Shown one piece after another: positions 17,931 through 27,037 of a DNA stretch of 64,000 nucleotides; the stretch's first letter is position 1, and every line of letters starts with the position of its first letter. Below the pieces are notes generated by a model. That model saw only the letters and a list, made by a program, of their open reading frames with translations, was not told the DNA's origin and ran no database searches. The position numbers and the translations under genes are program-made. The DNA comes from Bradyrhizobium sp. (lineage in GTDB: Bacteria; Pseudomonadota; Alphaproteobacteria; Rhizobiales; Xanthobacteraceae), in assembly GCF_022844465.1 (NCBI RefSeq), contig NZ_JALHLP010000004.1, positions 67,735-131,734 of the forward strand, written 5' to 3'.

Positions 17931-19481
17931 CTAGACGATCCGCGAGGTCTTGTTGCCCCAGTAGCGATCGCGCAGCAGCCGCTTGTAGAGCTTTCCGGTG
18001 GGAAGCCGCGGCAGTTCCGCCTCGAAGTCGATCGAGCGCGGCACCTTCTGGCGCGACAGCGACTGGCTGCAAAACGCGATCAGCTCCGCGGCGAGATCCG
18101 GCCCCGGCGAAACCCCTGGCATCGGCTGCACCACGGCCTTCACTTCCTCGCCGAGGTCCGGATTGGGCACGCCGAACACCGCGGCGTCGGCGATCTTGGG
18201 ATGGGTGATCAGGAGGTTCTCGCATTCCTGCGGGTAGATGTTGACGCCGCCGGAGATGATCATGAAGGTCGCGCGATCGGTGAGATAGAGGTAGCCGTCA
18301 CCGTCGACATAGCCGACGTCGCCGACCGTGCTCATGCTGCCGTCGGCCGAGCGGGCCTCCCGGGTCTTGGCCGGATCGTTGAAATACTCGAACGGCGTGG
18401 CGGTCTTGAACCACACCGTGCCCGGCGTGCCGACCGGGCAGGGCTGCATGTCCTCGTCGAGGATGTGCAGGTCGCCGAGCAGAACCTTGCCCACGGTGCC
18501 GCGATGCGCCAGCCATTCCGCGCTGTCGCAGGCGGTGAAGCCAAGTCCCTCGGTGGCGCCGTAATATTCGTGGATGATCGGCCCCCACCATCTGATCATG
18601 TCGTCCTTGACGGCGGCCGGGCAGGGTGCGGCGGCATGGATCGCGATCTCGAGCGAGGAGAGGTCGTAGCGCGAGCGCACCTCCTCGGGCAGTTTCAGCA
18701 TCCGCGAGAACATCGTCGGCACCAGTTGGGTGTGGGTGACGCCCCATTGCTGGACCAGCTTCAGGTAGTTTTCCGGGTCGAAGCTTTCCATGATGATGAC
18801 GGTGCCGCCGGCGCGGATCGTCAGGTTGACGGCCGCCTGCGGCGCCGAATGATAGAGCGGCGCCGGCGACAGATAGACCATGCCTTCGCGGTACTGCCAC
18901 AGCTTGTTGAGGAAATCGAAGATCGGCAGGTTCTGGAGCGGCGGCTGCTCCGGCAACGGCCGCACGATCCCCTTGGGCCTTCCGGTGGTGCCCGACGAAT
19001 AGAGCATCGCGGTGCCGGCGCATTCGTCCGCAATCGGGGTTTTCGGCAGGCCCGACGTCGCCTGTTCCAGCCCGACGATGCGCGCGCTTTCGCCGTTGCC
19101 GTCGACAACGATGCAAAGCTCGACCTTGGGACATTCCTTCAGCGCCTCGCGCGCGATATCGAGCTTCGCCTTCGAGGTGACGAGGATGCGCGACTGGCTG
19201 TTGGTGAGGATGTAGGCCAGTTCGGCCGCCGTCAGGTAGGAGTTCACGCAGGTAAAGTACAGGCCGCTTCGTTCGCCGGCGCCGCAGGCTTCGAGGTAGC
19301 GGCTGTTGTTCTCCATGAAGATCGAATAGTGGTCGAGCCGCTTCAGGCCCCGGTTGCGAAACAGGTGCGCCAGCCGGTTGCTGCGGGCTTCCAGCTCGCG
19401 ATAGGTCACCGCCTCGCCGGAGGACGCCATGATGAAGGCGGGCTGAAGCGGGCGCAGACGAGCATGCTTGCCGGTGTACAT
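17931..19481 (-). CDS. AMP-dependent acyl-CoA synthetase/ligase
   Basis: 516-residue ANL-family enzyme that adenylates a carboxylic acid and transfers it to CoA. P-loop-like YSSGTTGRPKG lies at about 165-175, HEYYGATEG is the A5 motif, and GDVGYVDGDGYLYLTDR is the A7 motif. The C-terminal lysine lies in LPRLPTGKLYKR. AAGGAG precedes ATG 19481. It starts 16 bases after the iron alcohol dehydrogenase stop and so shares its transcript. The family branch (FadD13/bile-acid ligase-like) handles fatty, aromatic or cyclic acids; the precise acid cannot be told. Confidence 0.9.
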   Translation of the reverse strand: MYTGKHARLRPLQPAFIMASSGEAVTYRELEARSNRLAHLFRNRGLKRLDHYSIFMENNSRYLEACGAGERSGLYFTCVNSYLTAAELAYILTNSQSRILVTSKAKLDIAREALKECPKVELCIVVDGNGESARIVGLEQATSGLPKTPIADECAGTAMLYSSGTTGRPKGIVRPLPEQPPLQNLPIFDFLNKLWQYREGMVYLSPAPLYHSAPQAAVNLTIRAGGTVIIMESFDPENYLKLVQQWGVTHTQLVPTMFSRMLKLPEEVRSRYDLSSLEIAIHAAAPCPAAVKDDMIRWWGPIIHEYYGATEGLGFTACDSAEWLAHRGTVGKVLLGDLHILDEDMQPCPVGTPGTVWFKTATPFEYFNDPAKTREARSADGSMSTVGDVGYVDGDGYLYLTDRATFMIISGGVNIYPQECENLLITHPKIADAAVFGVPNPDLGEEVKAVVQPMPGVSPGPDLAAELIAFCSQSLSRQKVPRSIDFEAELPRLPTGKLYKRLLRDRYWGNKTSRIV

Positions 19482-19497
19482 GTTTTCTTCGATCTCC

Positions 19498-20754
19498 TTA
19501 CGCGGTCATGTCCAAAATCTCGCGCACCTGCGCCGGCCCCTCGATCGGGCGCGGGTTGCGGGGCACCCAGGGCGTTGCCATCGCCGCCTGCGCGATGCGG
19601 TCGAAATGCTCCGCGCCCACCTTGACCTCGCGCAGGCTGCGCGGCATGCCGAGGCCGCGAATGAAGCGGTCGAGCACGTCGCCGGCGTCCTCGCCGGGAT
19701 GTCCCATCGCCGCTGACACCAGCGCCTGGCGTTCGGCATTGGCGGATTTATTCCAGCGCATCACCGAGGGCAGCATCACGCAGGAGGTGTGGCCATGCGG
19801 CACGCCGAACTCGGCGCCGAGCACATAGCCGATGCCGTGGCTGGCGCCCATCGGCACCCCCGAGGCCAGCGGGCCGGTCGAAAGCCAGGTCCCGATCTGG
19901 CAGTCCAGCCGCGCGTCGAGGTCGGCGGCGTCGGCCTTCACCCGCGGCAACGCCTGCGCCAGCATCGACAGTCCTTTCAGCGCGTGGGCGTCGCCATAGG
20001 GATGCGCCTCGCGCGAGCAGATGCCCTCGACGCAATGGTCGACGGCGCGGATGCCGGTCGACAGCCACAGCCATTCCGGCGTGTGCGCGCCAAGCCGGGG
20101 GTCCAGGATCGTCGCGCGCGGGATCAAGAGCGGATGGCGCAGCGCTTCCTTGACCCGGGTCTTTTCATTGGTGACGCCGGCAATGGAGGTGAATTCGCCG
20201 CCGGCGATCGTGGTCGGCACGCTGATCTGGCGTACGACAGGCGGAGCGAGCTGCGGCGCCGGGCCAGCCCCGGACCGTAGGCGGTCGATATCTTCCGGAC
20301 GGCGAGCATTGTTGGCCAGACATAGCTGCACCGCCTTGGCGCCGTCGGTGATCGAGCCGCCGCCGACGGTGACGATGAGGTCGGCGTCAGTGGCGCGGGC
20401 CTGCTCGCTGGCGGCGATGACGGCCGCGCGCGGCGTGTGCGGCGGCATCGCATCGAAGGTGCCGACACAGCGCGGCCCCATGGCGCGGCGGATGTTTTCG
20501 ATCACGTCGGTCTGGCGGTTCAGCGTGCCGCTGACCATCAGGAACGCGCGTTTGGCGCCCAGCCGGTCCAGCTGCTCGACGATCGCCTCGGAAGCGGGTC
20601 GTCCGAACACGACCTCGTCCATGGCGCCGAATATGACCCGCCCTGTTTGCACGCCGTCCTCCGTATCCACCGGCTTTGCCGCCGGGTTGACGGAAAGGTT
20701 AGCGGAGAAATTTCGCGACGTCATGCCTGAAGATGCGATGTCGGGTTTGGTCAT
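19498..20754 (-). CDS. Iron-containing alcohol dehydrogenase, maleylacetate reductase-like
   Basis: 418-residue group III alcohol dehydrogenase. The NAD(P) loop TVGGGSITDGAKAV is at about 129-142. Metal-binding residues fall in GIRAVDHCVEGI and in the ASHGIGYVLG / PHGHTSCVM histidine motifs. The family includes maleylacetate reductases and alcohol oxidoreductases. The first 40 residues are not conserved, and ATG 20724 (MTSRNF) is an alternative start. Co-transcribed with the acyl-CoA synthetase, it could oxidise an alcohol whose acid is then activated, but that is inference. Confidence 0.87.
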   Translation of the reverse strand: MTKPDIASSGMTSRNFSANLSVNPAAKPVDTEDGVQTGRVIFGAMDEVVFGRPASEAIVEQLDRLGAKRAFLMVSGTLNRQTDVIENIRRAMGPRCVGTFDAMPPHTPRAAVIAASEQARATDADLIVTVGGGSITDGAKAVQLCLANNARRPEDIDRLRSGAGPAPQLAPPVVRQISVPTTIAGGEFTSIAGVTNEKTRVKEALRHPLLIPRATILDPRLGAHTPEWLWLSTGIRAVDHCVEGICSREAHPYGDAHALKGLSMLAQALPRVKADAADLDARLDCQIGTWLSTGPLASGVPMGASHGIGYVLGAEFGVPHGHTSCVMLPSVMRWNKSANAERQALVSAAMGHPGEDAGDVLDRFIRGLGMPRSLREVKVGAEHFDRIAQAAMATPWVPRNPRPIEGPAQVREILDMTA

Positions 20755-20811
20755 GTCCCGAGAGCAGCGGTTTGCTTCTTGCTCCTCGCAACGAATGCGC
20801 CGTCTCGGCCG

Positions 20812-21204
20812 TCAAGCCTGCACGAGCCGCCATGCGATGGTGACAAGGGCGCCGATCCACAGCGCGATGGCCGCAAGCGCCTGGATCGCAAAGCCGGGGC
20901 CGCGTTTTGCGGCGGCTTTGGCGTAGCCGAGTATGTAGAGGATGCGGCCGACGACCCAGACCAGCCCCAAGAGGGCTGCGATACCGTCACTGAGATAGAT
21001 CGCGAACAGCCACAGCGACGGCAGGAAGATCGGCAGCCATTCCAGCGTGTTCATCTGCGCGCGAAACACGCGCTCGAAATCCGGATCGCCGGTAATGGCC
21101 GGTACCTTCACGCCAAACTGTACGCGCGCCCGCGACACCAGGATCGAAGAAGAGAAGTAGACCAGAACCGCCAGACACGTGACGAGCGCGGTGAAATGAT
21201 ACAT
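20812..21204 (-). CDS. MAPEG family membrane protein
   Basis: 130-residue protein with four predicted transmembrane helices. It carries the MAPEG signatures RAQMNTLEWLPIFLP and GRILYILGYAKAAAKRGPGF. MAPEG proteins are membrane glutathione transferases/peroxidases, and bacterial members are mostly uncharacterised. It starts 30 bases downstream of the AttH-like gene stop in the same orientation and probably belongs to that transcript. Catalytic Arg residues of the family are consistent with the second motif. Confidence 0.88.
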   Translation of the reverse strand: MYHFTALVTCLAVLVYFSSSILVSRARVQFGVKVPAITGDPDFERVFRAQMNTLEWLPIFLPSLWLFAIYLSDGIAALLGLVWVVGRILYILGYAKAAAKRGPGFAIQALAAIALWIGALVTIAWRLVQA

Positions 21205-21234
21205 TGCAGAATCCCTTTTTTTAAACGTGGTGAC

Positions 21235-22320
21235 TCAATAGCCGGTCATTTCGAGATATCCCAGGCCTTCATGGCTGCCGCCGAAACGGATCGGGCCCTC
21301 CCAATAGGGAAAGCTCGTCCCCATCCAGCTCTTGGCGTTGAGCGGCGTGCATTCGATCGCGAGCGCCCTTCGCGGAATCTCGATCCGCCATGCGGTCGGG
21401 ATTTTTCGTCCCTCGATCTCGGTGAAGGCAAGCGGGGTCATGGCGATGTCTGTTGATGCGAGCAGTTCGGCATTGCCGTCCGGCGCGATCCATTTGCCGG
21501 AGCCGTAGTGACGGCCGTCGGTCTGGCGCATCCGGTACAGCATCAGCTTGTCGCCGCCCTTGAAATGAAGCGAGAGCCAGTCCCATCCGGATTGGTCTGC
21601 AGCCAGCGGCTGAGTGCTCCACTCGCGGTCGAGCCAGGCCTGGCCCGTCACCTCGACCGGCCTGTCGTCGATGGTGATGCTGCCCTTCGCTGCATAATGC
21701 GGCTGGCTGTAATAGTAGGAAGCCTGCTCGCGCAGCGATTTCCGGCTGTAGCCGGCGTCACCCTGCAGCACCAGTGGACGGTCGGCGTCGAGGCGCAGCG
21801 CATAGCTGAAGTCGGCGCCCGACGCGCGCAGCTCGAGTGGCGCGACATTGGTACCGTTCAATCCCTCGAGCCCGCGCATCGACCATGAATCGATCCAGGC
21901 GTGAAAGGGCTGCGCCTCGACGCCGGCCTGACCGATGCCGCCGCGCGCGAAGGTCTGGGCATAGCGGTGGGTATCGGCGCGCGTGACCGCGGCATGGCCC
22001 ATCCAGACCTGCTGGTTGGTCCAGCCTTCCCGTGGCGGGCCCGGCGCGATCGCCTGGCGAAACAGCGTCCACTGTGCGCCGCAGGCCGCACCGCCGGCAT
22101 CGACGAGATTGGCCGTCACATACCACCACTCGATCCGAAACTCCGGATGCGGACCGTGATCGCCGGGAAACGTGAATGGCCTGCCGGGGACAACAGGCGC
22201 AAATCCTTCGGCGGCTTCGCCGAGCCCGGCAAATCCCTGCGCGACGGCTTTGGCCGTGAATCCCGCAAGAAGCGCGCTACCGATCAGGCCGCGCCGGGTG
22301 ATCGGGCCGCTACCTTTCAT
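21235..22320 (-). CDS. attH: AttH / carotenoid 1,2-hydratase (CrtC)-like lipocalin protein
   Basis: 361-residue exported protein. A twin-arginine-like signal (ITRRGLIGSALLAG) precedes AVAQG. The core contains FPGDHGPHPEFRIEWWYVTA, QWTLFRQAI and GQAWLDREWSTQPL, signatures of the AttH/CrtC two-lipocalin fold. Its start overlaps the end of the FtsX permease gene by 11 bases, and ATPase-permease-AttH is a recurrent gene order. Homologues were linked to attachment genes in Agrobacterium and to CrtC by fold; the molecular role is not established. Probably a periplasmic partner of the adjacent transporter. Confidence 0.85.
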   Translation of the reverse strand: MKGSGPITRRGLIGSALLAGFTAKAVAQGFAGLGEAAEGFAPVVPGRPFTFPGDHGPHPEFRIEWWYVTANLVDAGGAACGAQWTLFRQAIAPGPPREGWTNQQVWMGHAAVTRADTHRYAQTFARGGIGQAGVEAQPFHAWIDSWSMRGLEGLNGTNVAPLELRASGADFSYALRLDADRPLVLQGDAGYSRKSLREQASYYYSQPHYAAKGSITIDDRPVEVTGQAWLDREWSTQPLAADQSGWDWLSLHFKGGDKLMLYRMRQTDGRHYGSGKWIAPDGNAELLASTDIAMTPLAFTEIEGRKIPTAWRIEIPRRALAIECTPLNAKSWMGTSFPYWEGPIRFGGSHEGLGYLEMTGY

Positions 22321-24772
22321 TGGCGAAAATCCGGATCAGGCTCGCCGGCTGCATGCGCGCCAGCCTGAGGACGGGAAGCGCCGCCGCCGCGAGCGCGGCC
22401 GCCAGCGCCACCCCGACCAGCCACACCAGATCCATCGGGAAGACGTGAAACGGCAGCCGCCAGCCGAACGCCTTGACGTTGACGATCGCCAGCAGGCACC
22501 ACGCCACCAGCAGTCCGAGCGGAAGCGCAAAGAGAGTGGTGATCAGCGCCACCGACATGGTCTTCAGGAGTTCGATGACGGCGAGCCGCCGCCGCGTGAT
22601 GCCCACCGCCCACAGCGGCGCCAGCTGCGGCAGCCGGGAATTGGCCAGGGTGAGCAGGCTGGTCAGCAGCGCGATGCCGGCGACGCCGAGCGTAAAGGCG
22701 TTGAGCGCCGCGGTCACCGCAAAGGTGCGGTTGAAGATCCGTTTCGATTCCGCCTTCATGGTCGCCTGATCGACGACGTTCCGTTCGCCAAGCGCGAATT
22801 TTTCGCGTAGGTCCGCGACGAGGGCCGGAACCTCTGGCGGTGCAACCCGCAGCCCCATGCGCGTCAGCGGGATTCCCGGAAAGCGCCGCGTCAACGCGGC
22901 GAAGTTGACCGTGATCTGCCCCTTGGGGTTGCCGTAGTCGGCATAGATGCCGATCACCTGCAGCGGCCAGCTTCCGCCCGGCGCAGGCATCTCGATGCGG
23001 TCGCCGACGGAGAGCTTCAGACGCCGCGCCAGTTGCTCGCTGACAAGGGCCGCATCGCCGGGGCGCAGCCTGCTCCAGACATTGCCGGCCGATTGCAGCA
23101 GCGGCCAGTTGTCGCGATAGGTGGCGTGATCGGGCAGGCCCAGCACCTCGACCGGCGCGCCCGCGATCTGCGTATCGGCGCGCCCGCCGGGCAGGATCGC
23201 CGCGACCTCGGGCCGCTCGCGCAGCCACGCCTTGATCTCCATCGCCTGCTCGTCGTTGGCCGCGCTGACATAGATGTCCGCCGCCAGTCGCCCGTCGAGC
23301 CAGACCAGGAACGTCCGGCTGAAGCTTTCCACCATGGTGGCGACGCCGACATTGACGGCAAGCGCCAGCAGCAGCGCCATCAAGGCCAGCGACAAGCCCG
23401 ACAATTGCTGGCGGCTGTCGGCCCAGAACCAGACGGTGAGCGGTCGGGAGGCAAATCGCTGGCCGAGCGAAAGCACGGCTTCCAGAACCGCCGGCAGGAT
23501 CAGCGCCGCGCCCAGCAGCAATGCGGCGAGCACGGCAAATCCTGACATCAGCGAATCGCCGAACCACAGCAGGCCTCCGCCCGCAGCGAACGCCGCCAGC
23601 GCCAGCGCGCTCTGATAGGTCAGCCAGCGGCGCTGCGCCTGGTGCCAGGCGCGGGGTTGCGCGGCGGCGAGCAGCGGCAGCCGCAGCGCCTTGGTCAGGC
23701 TGGTCGCGGCGGCGGCGAGCGCGCCGATGACGCTGATGGCGATGCCGGCCAGCCACCACTCCGGCCTGAGCGAAAGCTGCCCCGGAATCTGCGCGCCATA
23801 GAGCCCGCGCAGGGATGCCGCGACATCAGGCAGCAGCGCGGAGGCGATGTAGTACCCGCACACGAGTCCGATCAGCCCCGCGACCAGCGCCAGCGACACC
23901 AGTTCGGCCACCAGCACGGCGTTGAGCATTCGCGCCGAGACGCCGCAGGCGCGCAACGTGCGCAGCACAGGCAGCCGCTGCTCGAAGGCGAGCCCGATCG
24001 CCGAATTGACGATGAACAGCCCGACCAGAAACGACAGCAGCCCGAACGCGGTCAGGTTCAGATGGAAGCTATCGGTGAGGCGTTCGAGGTCGGTGTCCGC
24101 ATCGGGTTCGATCAGATGCAGCCTGTCACCGGCGACGCTTGCAAGCGAGGCGTGTTTCCCCGCGGCCTTGCCGACCATCAGGCGGGTGATCTGACCCGGC
24201 ATTCCGAGGATGGTCTGGGCGATGCCGATATCGACCACCAGCACGCCGGGCGCCAGTTGCGACTGCACCCGCAGCGGCGGCAGCAACGCGCCGCCATTGG
24301 CGCGTGCGCGCGCGCCCTCTGCGAGCTTGAGGTCGGCCAGCGTCTCCGGCGCCACCAGCATCTCTCCCGGCGGCGTCATAAAGGAGACCATGCCGGATCT
24401 GCCGACCGACGGTGCGTTGCCGACCTCGGCGGGCAGGGTCACCGGCTCGATCCCCAGCAGGGCGAATGACCGGCCCTCGATCTGAAGCCGGCCTTCGAGC
24501 ACGGGGGATACCGGCCAGCCGGCGCGGCGCAAATCGACGAACAGCTGTTGCGGAAGACTTGCACCGTCGCGGCTGACCAGCATCGCCGTGCGGGCGCCGC
24601 CAAAGGTGGCGGCGGCGCGATCATAGGCGTTGCGCGCCTGCTGGTTGAGCGCCTGCACCCCGCTCCAGAGCGCGGTCGCTGCGACCAGCCCGATCAGCAG
24701 GGTCGCAAGCTGCATCGGATGCCGCCGCCAATGGCTGAGCAGGACGGCAAGGGTCCAGAGCGCGCGTCTCAC
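22310..24772 (-). CDS. FtsX-type ABC transporter permease
   Basis: 820-residue permease with about ten helices in two FtsX domains, the last ending in LAALAAAALPVLRLARMQPASLIRI. Start GTG 24772 overlaps the ATPase stop (GTGA); the longer open frame upstream is only antisense/out-of-frame over the ATPase gene. Two large extracytoplasmic segments (about 40-280 and 470-700) follow the MacB-like or LolE-like plan. With the ATPase and AttH it would form an exporter or mechanotransmission complex that acts on periplasmic or lipid cargo. Cargo unknown. Confidence 0.87.
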   Translation of the reverse strand: MRRALWTLAVLLSHWRRHPMQLATLLIGLVAATALWSGVQALNQQARNAYDRAAATFGGARTAMLVSRDGASLPQQLFVDLRRAGWPVSPVLEGRLQIEGRSFALLGIEPVTLPAEVGNAPSVGRSGMVSFMTPPGEMLVAPETLADLKLAEGARARANGGALLPPLRVQSQLAPGVLVVDIGIAQTILGMPGQITRLMVGKAAGKHASLASVAGDRLHLIEPDADTDLERLTDSFHLNLTAFGLLSFLVGLFIVNSAIGLAFEQRLPVLRTLRACGVSARMLNAVLVAELVSLALVAGLIGLVCGYYIASALLPDVAASLRGLYGAQIPGQLSLRPEWWLAGIAISVIGALAAAATSLTKALRLPLLAAAQPRAWHQAQRRWLTYQSALALAAFAAGGGLLWFGDSLMSGFAVLAALLLGAALILPAVLEAVLSLGQRFASRPLTVWFWADSRQQLSGLSLALMALLLALAVNVGVATMVESFSRTFLVWLDGRLAADIYVSAANDEQAMEIKAWLRERPEVAAILPGGRADTQIAGAPVEVLGLPDHATYRDNWPLLQSAGNVWSRLRPGDAALVSEQLARRLKLSVGDRIEMPAPGGSWPLQVIGIYADYGNPKGQITVNFAALTRRFPGIPLTRMGLRVAPPEVPALVADLREKFALGERNVVDQATMKAESKRIFNRTFAVTAALNAFTLGVAGIALLTSLLTLANSRLPQLAPLWAVGITRRRLAVIELLKTMSVALITTLFALPLGLLVAWCLLAIVNVKAFGWRLPFHVFPMDLVWLVGVALAAALAAAALPVLRLARMQPASLIRIFANER

Positions 24773-25437
24773 GCGACCACCCCGGCATGAAGGTTGACCT
24801 GCCGGTCGAGCGTGGCGGCAAGCCGCGTGCTGTGGGTCACCATCAACAGGCCACAGCCGCTGCGCGTGACAAGATCGCGCGCCAGCGCCAGCACCTCGTC
24901 CGCAGTCGCCTCGTCGAGATTGCCGGTCGGCTCGTCGGCGAGCAGCAGCAGCGGCTTTGCCGCCAGCGCCCGGCCGATGGCGACCCGCTGCTGCTGGCCG
25001 CCGGACAATTGTTCGGGATAGCGCTTGAGCAAATGACCGAGACCAAGCCGTTCCACCAGCTCTTCGTACCAATCCGGATCGTGGCGGCCGGCGAGGCGCG
25101 ACTGGAACACGAGGTTGTCTGCGACGGTGAGGCTCGGGATCAGGTTGAATTGCTGGAACACCAGGCCGAGACGGCCGCGCCGCAGTTCGGCGCGCCCGGA
25201 ATCGTCAAGTTCGGCGATCGAGACGCCGCCGAGCCGGATCTCGCCGCCATCGGCGGCGTCAAGCCCGGCGACGAGGTGCAGCAACGTGCTCTTGCCGCTG
25301 CCGGATTCGCCGGTGAGCGCCACGCTCTCCTGCGCGGCGACGGTCAGATTGACCCCGCGCAGCACGGCGATCTCTTCGCCGGCGGCGCGGTAACTCTTGG
25401 TGAGACCGGTCACATGGAGCACGATCGAACGGGTCAT
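24769..25437 (-). CDS. ABC transporter ATP-binding protein (LolD/MacB type)
   Basis: 222-residue ATPase with Walker A GESGSGKS (43-50), Q-loop VFQQFNLIPSLTV, signature LSGGQQQRVAIGRAL and Walker B LLLADEPTGNLD. The GNLD and QQFNLIP features mark the LolD/MacB/FtsE group, which pairs with FtsX-like permeases such as the overlapping downstream gene. First gene of the operon. It diverges from the MFS gene at 25703, with 265 bases of promoter region between. Confidence 0.92.
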   Translation of the reverse strand: MTRSIVLHVTGLTKSYRAAGEEIAVLRGVNLTVAAQESVALTGESGSGKSTLLHLVAGLDAADGGEIRLGGVSIAELDDSGRAELRRGRLGLVFQQFNLIPSLTVADNLVFQSRLAGRHDPDWYEELVERLGLGHLLKRYPEQLSGGQQQRVAIGRALAAKPLLLLADEPTGNLDEATADEVLALARDLVTRSGCGLLMVTHSTRLAATLDRQVNLHAGVVA

Positions 25438-25702
25438 GCGCGACGATGGGCCGATCCGGCCATGAAGATCACCTTGCTCTGATGCCTTGCAGCATATCAG
25501 GGCCGTGGCCGGAGATCACGGTCTCAATCGCAGGCGCGCCGTATCGTGATGCGGTCGCATCTGCTCGTCGCGCACAGCCGTCCGTTGCGATGCGGGCGCC
25601 CCATCAACACAAATGCCCGGTTGCCTTGTCCGTGAACCCGCTTGTACCATCAGGACCGGCCACCCTTACAGAGCCGGCACAAGACAGTCGGGGAAACCAG
25701 CC

Positions 25703-26977
25703 ATGAGCGCGCAATCGACGCCCAAGGGCGCGTGGACCATGACGTTCCTGCTGTTCCTGTTCATGCTGGTGAATTTCGCCGACAAGATCGTGGTCGGCCT
25801 TGCCGGCGCGCCGATCATGGACGAGTTGAAGCTCTCGCCGGAGCAGTTCGGACTGCTTGGTTCCTCGTTCTTCTTCCTGTTTTCGATCTCGGCCATCATC
25901 GTCGGCTTCATCGTCAACCGGGTCGATACCCGCTGGGTGCTGCTGGCGATGGCGGTGGTCTGGTCGGTGACGCAGTTCCCGATGGTCGGCACCGTCAGTT
26001 TCACCACGCTCCTGATCTGCCGCATCATCCTCGGCGCCGGCGAGGGGCCGGCCTTCGCCGTGGCGGCGCATGCGATCTACAAGTGGTTCCCCGACGAGAA
26101 GCGGACTCTGCCGACCGCCATTCTCGCGCAGGGGTCCGCCTTCGGCGTCATCCTCGCGGTGCCGGCGCTGAACTGGATCATCGTCAACCATAGCTGGCAC
26201 TACGCCTTCGGCGCGCTCGGCGTGGTCGGGCTGATGTGGGTGGCGGCGTGGCTGGTGATGGGCAAGGAAGGGCCGCTGGTGCAGACGGTGGCGATGGCTG
26301 AAGCCGATCCGCGCGTTCCCTATTTCCAGCTTCTGACCTCGCGGACGTTCATCGGCTGCTGCGTCGCGACCTTCGGCGCCTATTGGGCGCTGTCGCTCGG
26401 CCTGACCTGGTTCACGCCGTTCATCGTCAAGGGGCTCGGCTTCTCGCAACAGGATGCCGGCTGGGTTTCGGTGCTGCCCTGGGTGTTCGGCGCGGCGATC
26501 GTGCTGCTGACGGGGTGGATTTCGCAGGTGATGCTGGCGCGCGGGTTCAGCACGCGCGGCGCGCGCGGCGTGCTCGGATCCGTCCCGCTGGTGATAGGCG
26601 GGTCGATTCTCGCAGGCCTCCCGTATGTAAGCGGCGCAGCGCTCCAGATCGCGCTGCTGGTGGTGGGCGCGGGACTCTGCGGGTCGATCTACGTCGTCTG
26701 TCCGCCGATGCTCGGGGAGTTCACGCCGGTCCGGCAACGCGGCGCGGTGATCGCGATCTATGGCGCGATCTACACGCTGGCCGGGATCATCGCCCCCTAT
26801 GTGATGGGCGCCGTGATCCAGCAGGCGGCGGTGCCGCTCGACGGCTACATGACCGGCTTCACCATCAACGCGGTGATCATGGTCGCCTCGGGCCTGCTCG
26901 GCCTCTTGCTGCTGTGGCCGAATTCCGAGCGAAGGAGGCTGTTGGCTCAGGCCGCCGCGCAGCCGAAATTCGCGTGA
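25703..26977 (+). CDS. MFS transporter
   Basis: 424-residue carrier with 12 predicted helices. ATG 25703 follows cggggaaa. The loop between helices 2 and 3 (VNRVDTRWVLL) and GAGEGPAFAVAAHAIYKWFPDEKR match the anion:cation symporter (ACS/phthalate-hexuronate) family, whose substrates are organic anions. It faces away from the AttH operon and converges on the amidohydrolase. The substrate is unknown; an organic acid is the best guess. Confidence 0.85.
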   Translation: MSAQSTPKGAWTMTFLLFLFMLVNFADKIVVGLAGAPIMDELKLSPEQFGLLGSSFFFLFSISAIIVGFIVNRVDTRWVLLAMAVVWSVTQFPMVGTVSFTTLLICRIILGAGEGPAFAVAAHAIYKWFPDEKRTLPTAILAQGSAFGVILAVPALNWIIVNHSWHYAFGALGVVGLMWVAAWLVMGKEGPLVQTVAMAEADPRVPYFQLLTSRTFIGCCVATFGAYWALSLGLTWFTPFIVKGLGFSQQDAGWVSVLPWVFGAAIVLLTGWISQVMLARGFSTRGARGVLGSVPLVIGGSILAGLPYVSGAALQIALLVVGAGLCGSIYVVCPPMLGEFTPVRQRGAVIAIYGAIYTLAGIIAPYVMGAVIQQAAVPLDGYMTGFTINAVIMVASGLLGLLLLWPNSERRRLLAQAAAQPKFA

Positions 26978-27037
26978 GGCGAGGTCGTCCTTGCGAACGC
27001 TGGGACGACACTGTGCAGGTTGAAGGCAGTTGAGCCC

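Noticed and set aside
18201..19625. 474-codon plus-strand frame over the acyl-CoA synthetase
   Set aside because: Antisense shadow; the minus strand has all adenylation-family motifs, and the plus product is Arg/Ala/Gly-rich without any domain pattern.
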